DNA from: Prorocentrum cordatum
Lineage: Eukaryota > Sar > Dinophyceae > Prorocentrales > Prorocentraceae
Direction of reading: 5' to 3'
DNA length: 64,000 bases
NCBI GenBank assembly: GCA_963575745.1
Contig: CAUYUJ010011447.1
Location: forward strand, 370,001-434,000
Positions 31,301 through 38,689 of this stretch are shown piece after piece. Position 1 is the first letter of the stretch, and each line of letters opens with the position of its first letter. Both the position numbers and the translations under genes were made by a program. A model generated the notes under the pieces. The model made no database searches. It was not told where the DNA came from and saw only the letters and a list, made by a program, of their open reading frames with translations.

Positions 31301-32923
31301 GCTAACACCAAGGACATGCTGAAGCTCATGGTCGACACCTGGGAGCCCATCTTGGGCAGGTACCGTGCACGTGCGGGACATGACGCCGAAGCCATGCCGA
31401 CGTGGGCCGACTTCTACGACGAGTACCGACAAGAGCTGCCTACGCCATCACCAGCTACCCCTTTCCACCTCACCGACGACCAACTCATCCACTTCATTCG
31501 CACCCGTTCACCGCGCCGCGCGGGGGGACTGGACGGCTGGACTACTAAGGAGGCTAAGGAGTTACCCGACGACATTCTTCGCCTCTTCGCCAGCGTCCTA
31601 CGCGCTATGCAACGCACTGGCACCATCCCAGAACCCCTCCTCCACGTGCCAAACCCGTGCCTCCGAAAAGGCCGAGGCGAACTCCCAACGGACCAACGAC
31701 TTCTCTCGGTGCTTTCCGTTTGGATGTATGCGTGGGAAGCGCCAGCTTACCGCAGCCTCACGGACTGGCGGAAAGGATGGACCCACGCCACGAGTTTTGG
31801 CGCTGTCCCCAAAGCTACCATTGGGGACGTCAGCACCTCTCTTGCCCTGCGCATCGAACACGCCAGGGCCTTACTCCTTCCCTTAGCTGGAGCTGCCCTG
31901 GACCGACAGAAGTGTTTCGACTACCTCATCACGGACATCTGCCTTAACCTTGCGCTTCACGCGGGGTGTCCCCAAGACATCGTTACTGTCCGCAGAAACT
32001 TCTACAGTCGCCACAAACGCTACATCCGCATGAACGGTGCGTACTCTAAGGAACTGGCCAGGACAACGGTCACCTCCAGGGAAGCTCTTGGTCCCTGGAC
32101 GACATTAAGCTGCTCATGTGTGTGTGGACCAAGAGACAGCATCGATACGTTCCGCGATCACTCAGCACTACCTTTGTTGACGACAGCAACTCCACTACCC
32201 ACACCGCGCCTGAGTTGCAGAAATCTCTTGATGAAACCGCCAAGTTTGATCGATTTTCAGGTCAACGCATTCACCCTGGCAAAGTGGCGGGGTGGGCGCT
32301 CACCGACGAGCTTCACACCGCCGTTACCCAGCTCACTCTGGCGGAACGGCCCTTACGCGTGGTCGACTCCTTCAAGCTCGTCGGGAGTTACATCAACGCC
32401 GAGGCAGCGCCGGCTCCAGCCGCGCTTAACCTCACGGCCACCGCTGACGCCCGTGTTCGCAGGGCGACTAGTCGCCTGCCGCGCATTGGCAAGCTCCCAT
32501 CACCGATGCTTATTAAGGCGCGGCACGCCCGTTCCCTTGCTGCCAGCGTCTGTACCACGGGCACCGACATTCAAGCCCCATCAGGCCCCGTCAAAACTGC
32601 CTACAACCATGCCCTTAAGGCGGCTATCCGCCCCAAGGGAAACAGGTGGGTCGAGTTTTGGACTCTCATGGCCGTGTGCGTCCCAGGACACGCCCTGGAG
32701 ATTGACGCCATTATGCAGCGTGAAGTCTTCCTGTGTCTGCGGCGACAGGTTAACCGCGACGCTACTCTCTGCGGTCTCGTCAGGGATCTCCAACACCATG
32801 TCCAGACCCTTTTCGGGGGAGGACCTGTCGGACGACTTGTCCAGACGCTTCAGCAGCTCCGTTGGACCTGGCCCACATTTGGCATCATGTACGACGACTG
32901 GGGCTGTCAGATCAGTTGGCTGA
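22358..32923 (+). CDS. LINE ORF2 polyprotein, copy B: N-terminal extension, endonuclease, start of RT
   Basis: I start it at the first ATG (22358); the frame is already open upstream. Genuine coding runs to about 32065 (residue about 3235). There a one-base loss relative to copy A (ggacaacggt for ggactaacggt) sends it into an alien frame that stops at 32921-32923. Residue landmarks: hydrophobic segment 546-566; repeated LKWxSxKL motif then a second hydrophobic segment 651-680; ART-like domain about 970-1095; Cys-rich cluster about 1469-1560; conserved block about 1640-1790; Pro/Ala/Ser-rich linker to about 2350; APE endonuclease about 2392-2680; acidic linker; RT fingers from about 3010; RT motif A D3182-D3188. 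The protein would prime and copy element RNA at a nicked CT target. Confidence 0.75.
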   Translation: MYMSMQGYLRMRADMQLLAHRSRRPPGLAIMWRLACSLALPSLAGAHPSSGGAPQHGGEVFLRHAERGTLFYLYDDSIYKYDHCTILDPIVNSTVAAGPCGNGPLGAIVSAYTPLSTTTHASKSTPSVASTAVLQILDGDVDLGQAHSGGFSPAVVPRYCPTGLTTPLCARGEPEEDPAFWHLMMIRARLIPCAAAWAPGEDHQDVFWAWLEDCVPYILATLHLPQYDHLFQEDSEDTTDALRQRTAVDMCEDIWHRAGPDRQRTNRNLTRIQSSREYATRYFGLLLEYQGARATLVGPEAFTAPLPPYLSRAHALLPRGLPPPDQDAMAYLADVILHQPPDMLPLVEAELAAAPMDGTDQAADDPVSWLLQHIAASDIGNISMDSFHASDDSQDGIDTQDRDGTTPPGDSAQRDRDSEPYFGHTSLHSSPPHNSAQADPGAQLNDAEGVTAADATSHSTASPAHASPCSGGFSPAAALARPGHPQTAGGSTTPFTSVHRDNATDSNPSVIGHWQADIDNDPIDDEYPDASGSHEPQHSAAASRHCGCLICLFVATYAIAIAMPYKDQIDGYLPTPSRDPSYRQRRRRKATAPGPSVPTTSRRKTTYNVTSTLWATLKWTSVKLRDSVSGGATAVGVGLGGVLKWASGKLGAIATGGVVCGLLLVGAKLLAQGAVGHVGARICARALDSSTAQWCLRCCQPSRRPRDEATYKMPCTLADEHDDQHVHALRHPLLQEHYAAAVAAAVADVTTATTAAIVEVTAAVSRASSVTPRSTSPSPRDGSKSGAAFGNLPTNEDATAHGSDTEARETRERTHDSPWSIFRHADARGSSPDADTQPPRRRARYASPDRPQAPSGPGMPYTALKPPTRNLRNTIQRDPAVPVPPKSILNALYQNGFALGNSGVSTEDIKDALRLHDHPRFTHDPTLQALGPWTDIMQRPPNRLTWVLEDSGGNSGETIFPYLTWDLRQPTTDAPTVFWHGTRGDLAARLAASGGHLLPGPRREAKGRTGTNVGRTYASVHPSLAAWYAMPPHPPYSLEDDTLAWGPIALWMCEATQPPRGENRHNYVKGEAHGARLIYPRVLSLLIRMDWCAPTEAASRCRALPHAYGMGDCAHALHIAGYDHPDLREAAEAHDQEASTRRRPAIAAAWPPPQALYSPEAARVWAKQHYDTEAATRDDPNQPRPRVSLHMLQLDPKPLIDLVYTGLQAVPVRGHPDARGSRPSGSSPGAASGPPRTYKSGTALAHSPDRSSTSSGADERRTPSLISAAAALARGRARPRRSASRSSRQSGGNSTSDNSGIETWEHIVTEEEPTAYHVLAYHVRDVRTRVNAPGIEVWLDPGDHHDGAYLPWGTTVMGHRVIDPAVAGRDGWVILHHDHGDTTTKLWAPTQVHVKADDTWRTVMVPADMGPQWIRCHAEDARLPAEVVRTTGQSWFADVWPLWDRPRPHPDDPGTNEHALPPLPGRWSCLQCRFQCCQYCAARRNTQLGTSGQPTCPDCARSGLRTLMDWSTDYSCNSWTCAYSTNNRDSDTCCLSSRCPHPPSPHSLLDVRATGMPPHILARQFGNAPALHDLKEPPRAPSGPGGEPPQPGQAGYQGQWYFPPQPRRVPRQGLPDGTRRPPGFTGTGMPEEPSPDQPLWREGYVLFSPHQALKEEFTFNKTVRRPYSLAITNMYRDRVTVRTVCESIAERIHTTRTRWRDVVLYWDAEGGPGPQALDYDMRLCDAMVSRATTEAELNHDRSNRGSFCLYGPAHQRAVNITAISEPQNIDYMEHVRRYSPVGGTYPDHAFEHVYRGWQRPDVPTILPDTRPLSRADWQRHQQHQQRIQQRDQRDAGQQGTPRYRSPARVPTGGNTAYDGVAAYYRGPIGARPAAAGAAASSYGHAPHARVHPAVIGYPRAPVQALPRATSPVPGSTRAWGLYSGRHDGTSSNQPAVITPAASAQGAATNRGRAGRPEGWRDANVRAWQPRQHTPPPNVAAALRPAQAKPAPPERERQPLTPLVLTHIQAHHSASPRHSEGSAHHVSPRPDAVDPDQATATAEGGTSASRQPSPSPCAAPIRSPSRADSERANAQATSPRDRHTGGRVPRSRTCSRHSSRKAPGSSTSSPPRETQADGRAPEVVPRFGASVIEPGQVDLEPTPSTDHEPPLPTRVIVPIDEAPTFDPFKNKYRVKNLVAGFGGGSPLSPQSRGGAPATSAAAAAAAAPRGISPVRNVGLTAAGMDEAQRQASDRAAGAVPPDAAHQDTDGAGAPPQDGPAVSRAQYMRVRCAAAAPSRRRWFAFAFVFGRTDRGVASLSLCCRLTSPPLVPYGTGVRRIFRDIFTDVYEPPLAQCRPCPAYTSGLTAASAPVKLIHRNAMSSYCGQAFYLGEGQADLHRAGRANPSSTDGDGPGRSIHLVSLNITSLSANWPTITALGVDHNAAVIALQETRHAKPTRQAIATSAANPLHGGYHASLGPDLDLARAQRRAAHGGTDHTVVGNTGASGGVAILSKDAIVDSTVDDNAPCIVALKAKKRWHEVFLPLCTQHRRRRRRNNHGPAGIYIASLYGIAGGDSTALFRLADCAAARVGSAPYFICMDANTNIDDNPHLLHMLQHGWFNVAEGTPDHTMHTYGNIPDWDRVTKCPRTSRIDYIIANQAARSLVTDFCYLRDLPAKSHVGLQVTLDLSRLDHTARRLLAPTPYPPDDGAHEGHELQALGTLIAGRYQDRMEQADTRDDVERMFALANEASHEYHLTRLRDLPPPPPDHPKKKPPTMHGLTPTFEERPVVPRAFPTYGASTIHMNRLRKLHRQLCELRFIGQHHHLDCRAIPPYLAQRIDCTWTAARLLCHKLRPTVLLDFPEAWTPDEPAPHGEHLDVLIQHLDLELARRANRAKAERIKIWAEGVREPSGRKAAIYARAADSSPTAYLRTPTTPDDTQLHCDTNAFKPDEASTDDSDADTEAGGFSPSDGSSPDTDSDEDHTREPPPAQVPDILPANAIVANTKDMLKLMVDTWEPILGRYRARAGHDAEAMPTWADFYDEYRQELPTPSPATPFHLTDDQLIHFIRTRSPRRAGGLDGWTTKEAKELPDDILRLFASVLRAMQRTGTIPEPLLHVPNPCLRKGRGELPTDQRLLSVLSVWMYAWEAPAYRSLTDWRKGWTHATSFGAVPKATIGDVSTSLALRIEHARALLLPLAGAALDRQKCFDYLITDICLNLALHAGCPQDIVTVRRNFYSRHKRYIRMNGAYSKELARTTVTSREALGPWTTLSCSCVCGPRDSIDTFRDHSALPLLTTATPLPTPRLSCRNLLMKPPSLIDFQVNAFTLAKWRGGRSPTSFTPPLPSSLWRNGPYAWSTPSSSSGVTSTPRQRRLQPRLTSRPPLTPVFAGRLVACRALASSHHRCLLRRGTPVPLLPASVPRAPTFKPHQAPSKLPTTMPLRRLSAPRETGGSSFGLSWPCASQDTPWRLTPLCSVKSSCVCGDRLTATLLSAVSSGISNTMSRPFSGEDLSDDLSRRFSSSVGPGPHLASCTTTGAVRSVG
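23993..24400 (+). other. ORF2 hydrophobic region with internal repeat
   Basis: The first segment is CGCLICLFVATYAIAIAMPY (residues 546-565). The second is Gly/Val/Leu-rich, around ATGGVVCGLLLVGAKLL (residues about 654-670), preceded by two related copies of LKWxSxKL followed by a Gly-rich turn. Both are preserved in copy A (about 3290-3700). They look like membrane-associated or buried helices, which is unusual for a LINE polyprotein. Confidence 0.5.
25265..25640 (+). other. PARP/ART-like domain in LINE ORF2
   Basis: The order of motifs resembles ADP-ribosyltransferases of the PARP type: FWHGTR (His980, codon at 25295), then about 36 residues later GRTYAS (Tyr1017, codon 25406) with SLAAWYA, then PIALWMCEA, then LIYPRVLSLLIRM where PARPs carry their Glu-x-x-Val-Tyr strand. 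The catalytic Glu position appears to be Ala, as in mono-transferase or inactive members. Copy A keeps the His and Tyr. The substrate is unknown. Alternatives are another ART-fold family or a chance likeness. Confidence 0.45.
26750..27000 (+). other. ORF2 Cys-rich cluster
   Basis: Contains WSCLQCRFQCCQYC, then CPDC, then CNSWTC and CCLSSRCPH within about 85 residues (about 1469-1560). The Cys spacing suggests two or more structural zinc sites (treble-clef or RING-like). It is conserved in copy A at about 6055-6290. Nucleic-acid or protein binding is inferred. Confidence 0.5.
29535..30395 (+). other. APE-type endonuclease domain of ORF2, copy B
   Basis: Shows the exonuclease-endonuclease-phosphatase motifs in order: SLNITSL, ALQETRH (Glu2429), GGVAILS, YIASLYG, MDANTN (Asp2579), SRIDYIIAN, and KSHVGLQV (His2658). 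This domain nicks the target strand to start target-primed reverse transcription. All the catalytic residues I can identify are present in copy B, whereas copy A has Gly for Asp2579. Confidence 0.85.
31400..32600 (+). other. Reverse transcriptase domain, copy B (frameshifted)
   Basis: Motifs: AGGLDGWTTKE (fingers), DQRLLSVLS, ALDRQKCFD (motif A, codon at 31901), then after the 32065 frameshift NGHLQGSSWSL (motif B, 32066-32098) and TFVDDSN (motif C, Asp-Asp at 32179-32184). It uses Phe-Val-Asp-Asp, a LINE-like variant. Copy A holds motifs A to C in one frame, so the break is specific to copy B. Confidence 0.85.
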
Positions 32924-35261
32924 ACTTACCCCAAAACGCCTTCCTTCACATGCTGCGAGCCTCACAACGCAGAGCCTTTCTGAGAAAAATCAAGCCACGG
33001 CGTCATGACCTTGGACACCTGGCCTCTGTCAGACAGGGCCTCGACCTCTTCGCCAGCACGTGGCTCGCCCGAACGAAAGGAGCAGCCAAATGCAACGCAT
33101 GGCAGCTGGCGCTCCTCCTTAACTACCTGTCGGGCGGGGACCACACCCAACAGCGACGATCCCGATCAAACACGTCCGCTGACCCCAGCCCCATCTGCCG
33201 ATACTGCGACGAGGAAGAGGAAACTCAGGAGCACACTGTTCGCGACTGCAAGTGCTGGGCCCGAGAAAGAGTCCCTCTCACCACCCTCATCAGTGACGAG
33301 CAGTGGGCCCGTCTTCCGCCGCACACAAGACACTGCGGGCTCTTCGATGAAGACCCAGCCCTCCTCGACCTGCAGGCCGACCTCGCGAGGGACCCGCTAC
33401 CTCAGCCCATACCGCGGCCCCCACCTGAGGGAGATCCTGCGGCTTCAGCCCAGGACTCCTACACCACCTACCTTGACCACGACACTGGTTGGACATGGGT
33501 CTACGCTGCCACGGACGGTGCATGCACCAACCAAGCCATCCCATTGCTTGCACGAGCGGGCTACGGCGTCTACTACGGCATCGACCACCGCATGAACTAC
33601 AGTGCACGCGTTCACGGCATTACGCAGAACGCACAGCTTGCGGAGACCCTCGCCATTGTCCACCTCACGGCATGTGCTGAACGGCCCGTACACGTTTTCG
33701 TGGACAACCAGGCGGTGGTTGATGGTTCCAAAGGATCATCGACGGACACTCACCACCGCAGGGCACGCACGTGGAGCTCTGGGAAAAGATCCACCGATGC
33801 GTCATGGCCAAGCCCAACATGTTCCGCGTCGAGAAAGTCGCTAGCCACCAGGGCGACATGGGCATCGACCTCGGGCTCATCGGGCCCATCGCGGAGGAGT
33901 TCAATCGTCAGGCTGACGCCCTCGCCACAACGGCGGCACGTACTCATAACCTTCCAGACGACATTGTCGAAGCTGCCAAATCACGACATCGCCAAGCGAC
34001 CGTGCTTCATGGAGTCGCTGTCGCCATCTACGAGCGTAGACACCGTACACTCCCCCTCCCACACCGCAGGGCTGGGTTCACAGCTGCGGAACTCAACAAA
34101 ATGGAACCAAATCCCCTGCTGTCTGACCAGGCACCACCCGCGGCTGGACCAGACATCCCACAGAACCCGGACGAGCTCTGGGCCGAGGCCCAACGGGCGA
34201 TATTCGACGAACAGGAGGACGACCCGTTCGGCTTTGGTGGGGGCCTGGACTTCCTGGGCGACGGGCCAGCCAGCGCCAACCCTGCCCCGTCGGGCACCCG
34301 CACGGCGCCCCCGACTCCGCCATTGAGAGCGGCAGCGCACCCACATGACAACGCCGCTCATTTTCAAGACGCTGACGAACAGGAGGATGACCTGTTCAGC
34401 TTCGGTGGGGGATCGGACGCTTTGGACGACGGACCAGCCAGCGAAAACCCCGCCCCGTCGGGTAACCTCTCGATCCCTACTGCGACTCCGTCCCCGAGAG
34501 CGACATCGCCCACATACGATGATATCGGCCACCGCCAAGACGCCGACCATGACCTGGGTGACCCCCGCGGACTGAGTGGCATGGAGGACGCACCGCCGAT
34601 ACCACACGCTGCCGACCATGCCGCCCTACCGAGACGCCAACCTTCTACGCGACCGACCTCAGAGCCCTTGCACGGCATCATGACTGGTCCCACCGCGCAA
34701 ACCACCCCGCCCCCCCACCGCCGGCAGCCCGCGGGGGCGGCTTCAGCCCCCCCGCAGGGTACTAAACCAGACAGGCCCTCGTGCCCCATCCACGCTTCCA
34801 TCGTTGCTGAGCGAGAGGAAGCGGCTCTCCCGACCTCTCGGGGCGTGGCCCTAGCGGCTCCAGCCCTGGGGTCGCGTGGGCCCCTCCAGTCACCCTTCAA
34901 GGGTGACGGACGACAGCGTACAGGGTGCCGCACTACGCTAGTCCACCATTTGGACAGGCGTACCGAGGACCTCGCCTCTGTCTCGAGGCCCTCGGCTGCT
35001 GGCACTGAGCAGCCACCCCTCACCGACCGCGAAACCGAGCTGTCACAGGCTATGGCTGCTCTCCAGCAGAGGTGCTTAGCTCTCGCCGCGGACCTCGCCG
35101 CCGCCCAAGCTCGTCAAGGCCCTCTACTCCAGCGCCTCCACAGCGCTGGGCGAGCCTTTGCCGAGCTGCTCACGGCCTCGCCCGATGGTGCCGTGCCGTC
35201 ACTCACCATCCAAGCTATGCTGTCATCGTTCCGCGGCGCTCCACCTGGTGCCCCGCGCTAA
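32068..35261 (+). pseudogene. LINE ORF2 C-terminal part, copy B: RT palm/thumb, zinc knuckle, RNase H, coiled coil
   Basis: Continues ORF2 in the +1-shifted frame. The RT thumb is followed by CRYCDEEEETQEHTVRDC (C-x2-C, H, C; about 33196-33250), the knuckle common at LINE C-termini, then RNase H (33490-33965). A second single-base loss (gatggttcc for gatgggttcc in copy A, near 33726) splits RNase H. The frame that follows runs from there to TAA at 35259-35261. The tail (34200-34990) is Pro/Ala/Asp-rich, with a partial tandem duplication of a segment with DDPFGFGGG/DDLFSFGGG (about 34215-34470). It ends in a coiled coil (about 35015-35170). Confidence 0.75.
33490..33965 (+). other. RNase H domain of ORF2, copy B
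   Basis: Acidic residues in the type-I order: ATDGACT (Asp codon 33514), QLAETLAIV (Glu codon 33643), VFVDNQAVVDG (Asp codon 33703), SHQGD, and NRQADALA (Asp codon 33914). The frameshift near 33726 lies between the third and fourth. It would remove the RNA strand after first-strand synthesis. Confidence 0.75.
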
Positions 35262-35629
35262 TCTCCTCCTTTCTGCCTGCCCGTGTGTACGCGTGGCTCC
35301 GCGTCCACGGTGTCAGGGCGTGGGGGCGGGGGGTGCCCCGTCACTGCGCGCCGCTTAGCGGCCAAGCGCCCAACTGGCGGTCTGCCAAGCCGCCTAGCCA
35401 CGTGTCAGCACGTCGCCTTTCTTGTTGGGGCCTATTTCCTCACGCGGTCTGACAGGTGAGATCATCATCGTCTGTCCGCCGTCTGTAGCGTCTGTCGCAC
35501 TGCGCCGGGGGAGGGTTTTTTTTGTTGCCCGCCCTCGTATCTAAAGGCTGCACCGCCGCAAATAGTGCATGCGAGTTGTCGCACCGCAGTGCGCCTCGCG
35601 GACGGACCCTGGTCCGCCTACTTGTCCGA
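35262..35629 (+). other. LINE 3' UTR, copy B
   Basis: Collinear with copy A's 3' UTR, with the same two terminal hairpins (35581-35592 and 35603-35616) and the same ending before CT repeats. Confidence 0.65.
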
Positions 35630-35630
35630 T

Positions 35631-35957
<327 letters not shown>

Positions 35958-36059
35958 GACGCGCGCGCGCGCGTCGCAGTGGAACTGCCAAAGTGAAGTG
36001 GGGGATGATAGAGAGAGGGGGGGAGAGCGAGAAAAAGAGAAGAAGGAAGAGAGATCTCA

Positions 36060-36300
36060 CCGACATCACGCCCTACCCGCAGTCGGGGCCCCTCTGCCCC
36101 AGCTGCCCCCTTTCCTCCTCCTTCCGCTGCTCCTTCCATTGGGGCCGATGGCGCCTACTCCCCTCAAACCCCTCGGCCGCCTCCATCGTCCTCTGGGCGA
36201 ACCGTTTCTTCTCGTCGAGGGCGTCCGAGGCCTCGAGGGCCAGGCGCCGCGCCTGCCCTCCCCCCGCCGAGTTGGAGTCCGAGGGCTGGGATCGGATTAG
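36060..36300 (-). CDS. Possible host exon (Ala/Glu/Arg-rich helix)
   Basis: One minus-strand frame reads SDSNSAGGGQARRLALEASD, then ALDEKKRFAQRTMEAAEGFE, with third positions mostly G or C and a helical, charged pattern. The other frames look like shadows. Boundaries are not certain and no family is recognised. It may belong with the exon at 36775-36873. Confidence 0.35.
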
Positions 36301-36774
36301 GCCGGGCGTTGTCGGGAGGCAGAAGGGCATGGGGATGGGTCGATGAGGCGAGGGCGAGGGGCTGAGATGAGGACGACGGCAGGGCAGGGGGGGAAGGAAC
36401 AATGCGATGGTCGCGGAGGAAGAAAAGGATCACGTAGGAGAGCATGCGAGATCGGAAAGGAAGAACGACTAGGGGGAAGGAGGATGCTGCTAGAGGAGCA
36501 GAGACCCCTGCGGGGAAATGAAAGGGTCAGGGCACGGTGCGAACTCAGGAAGCACGGGGCGCCCGCGCCGCCCGCCGCCGCCGCCGCAAAAGAAGAGAAG
36601 GGCACGGGGGAAAAGGAGGCGGAACGAGGACTGGGAGGTAAGAGCAAGAGGAGGAGTAGGAGGAGGGCACATACCCGAAGAGAAGAACGGGCAGCCAAGA
36701 GCACGAGACGAAGCAAAGCGGAGGAGGAGGAGCAGGAGGAGGAGGAGGAGCAGGAGGAACATCGAAGGCCCGAT

Positions 36775-36873
36775 CACCACCCCGCGCACCTCCAGCTGCG
36801 CGGGGTCGGGGCGCGAGCAGCGGTACTGGCTGAAGTCGGGCGCGAACGTGCCTGCGCTCGTCTTCCTGGCCAT
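36775..36873 (-). CDS. Possible host exon starting MARKTSAG
   Basis: A minus-strand ATG at 36871-36873 opens a frame, MARKTSAGTFAPDFSQYRCS and then PDPAQLEVRGVVIGP, with strong third-position GC, running into CTC-rich low complexity (probably intron). It could be the first coding exon of a gene continuing to 36060. Function unknown. Confidence 0.35.
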
Positions 36874-36899
36874 CCGACTCCTCGATATCATATCCGACT

Positions 36900-37352
36900 C
36901 ATCCTCTCGATCATCTGATTCCCCCTTCTCCCCCTGGCCCTTTTCTCACCGATCCTCCTGCTCGTCCTGCTCGCCCCGCCTCCTCCCGATTCTTCCCCAT
37001 CTCATCGTGGTCGCTGGTCGCTCGTCCTCCTCCTGCTCGTTCTAATCATGGTCACTCGTCCTCCTCGCCACTCTCATCGCGGTGACCTCCCTTCCTGCGT
37101 GCCCATTTCCACCTCATCATGATAACTCGCCCTCCTCCTCACACTCCAATCTTCGCCTCGCCCTCTTCCTCCATGGCCCGCGATTCCCCCTCCTCCTCCA
37201 ACTCCTCACTCTCCTGAGTCGCGCCTTGGATGAAAGGGATCCCCCCCGCTGGGTCGTCCTCGCACTGAATCTGGATTGCCTGGGCGAGGGGTTGGGCGAG
37301 GGACGATCTGTGGGCATTCCTCCTCCTCTAGGCCTCTATTCTACTCCCACCC
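36900..37352. other. Low-complexity intergenic stretch
   Basis: CTC/TCC-rich sequence with no supported gene. Long frames here are composition effects. Confidence 0.4.
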
Positions 37353-37807
<455 letters not shown>

Positions 37808-37810
<3 letters not shown>

Positions 37811-38400
37811 CGTCCCTCTGTATGCACATGTACGTCTGCCTATCTATATGTTATTTGTGTATATACAGATATATGTACACACATATGTACATATATATAT
37901 ATACACTCATAAATATAACATATATATATATATATGGAGCGCTCTCTCGGGTCGCCTCGGCGACCAGCGCGGCGTCGGCCTTGCTTTTGACGGCGCTCCA
38001 GGGCGTCTGCTGGGCCCCTCGACCGGAGCGGGCAGGGCGGGCGGGGGGGGGGCAGGGGGTGGGGGGGGGCGGAGGGGCGCGCACATAGGCTCAAGCAACT
38101 GGGGAGACGATGAGGAGGAAGAGAGCGGGGCGGACAATCCAACGAGAGAGAAGACAGGCCAGGCCTGCTCGACCGCGCTGGTCGCGGCCATGGCCGCTGC
38201 CGCGGCCAGCCACGCGGCCATCAGCACGGGGGACATCCGCAGGGCCACGGGGCTGCACGGGGCGAGCGCAGCAAGCGATCACGAACGCCGCGCGTCACGG
38301 CACAGCCTGCGTTCAATATTGATACATATATGTATAAATATATAAAGACTGGCACTGTGAATGTACGGTTGGTTGACTTGAACGTATGCGATCCCGCTAA
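37808..38400. other. TA-rich tract then a GC-rich segment of uncertain coding strand
   Basis: 37850-37935 is TATA/TACA-rich. In 37935-38330 both strands have open, GC3-rich frames. The minus strand reads AQQTPWSAVKSKADAALVAE (about 38020-37940), and the plus strand has an Ala-rich helix (about 38160-38260). An exon is likely, but I cannot choose the strand. Confidence 0.3.
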
Positions 38401-38520
38401 TGACGACGCGGCGATGGTGTTGCGATGGTGATGATGATGATGATGGTGATGACGACGATCTTTGATCGATGTTCGATGATGATGCGGATGATGATGATGG
38501 TGATGATGATGGTGGTGATT
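38401..38520 (+). repeat. GAT/GATG microsatellite
   Basis: Degenerate GAT-based trinucleotide and tetranucleotide repeats. Confidence 0.85.
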
Positions 38521-38640
38521 GGAAACTGCCAAACTTGGCGCATTTGAGCCAAACTTAAAACATCTGAGCCAACAATAGGACATCTGAGCCAAAATGAAAA
38601 CATGTGAGACAACATTAAGACATTAAACCAAACTTAAGAC
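38521..38640. repeat. 20-bp minisatellite with spliced-leader-like core
   Basis: Six units of exactly or nearly 20 bases (starting 38521, 38541, 38561, 38581, 38601, 38621), consensus CATCTGAGCCAAACTTAAAA. On the minus strand the unit at 38581 contains CATTTTGGCTCA, identical over 12 bases to the dinoflagellate spliced leader. It lies directly beside the poly(A) end of the minus-strand retroelement. Confidence 0.75.
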
Positions 38641-38649
38641 ATTCCACAT

Positions 38650-38682
<33 letters not shown>

Positions 38683-38689
38683 CGGGCAT

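Larger units (their letters stand above)
19949..34872 (+). repeat. Recurrent bulged-C hairpin family in copy B (about 16 sites)
   Basis: The same family as in copy A. Core starts are 19958, 21304, 22500, 22804, 23770, 24915, 26029, 27096, 28176, 29394, 30064 (degenerate), 31189, 32411, 33440, 34738 and 34855. The cleanest are 19949-19977 (9-bp perfect arms gcgtccgca/tgcggacgc around CGTCTTCAGGC) and 21294-21324 (arms cccgtggtgg/ccgccacggg, 10 bp with one G-T wobble). The counterpart of copy A's 3105 site has decayed here (near 23806). Confidence 0.7.
19461..35629 (+). mobile_element. Giant LINE-type retrotransposon, copy B (apparently full length)
   Basis: About 16.2 kb bounded by CT microsatellites on both sides, so a target-site duplication cannot be told apart from the target. 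The order is 5' UTR (19461-19615), ORF1 (19616-22186), a short spacer open in the same frame, ORF2 (22358-35261, two single-base losses) and 3' UTR. It is two to three times the usual 4-8 kb LINE length. The excess lies in the roughly 2400-residue region before the endonuclease. It is less damaged than copy A. Confidence 0.85.

Noticed and set aside
1-35629. Copies A and B as one tandem or segmental duplication
   Set aside because: Sequences beyond the CT tracts differ completely and the lesions are different, so they are independent insertions.
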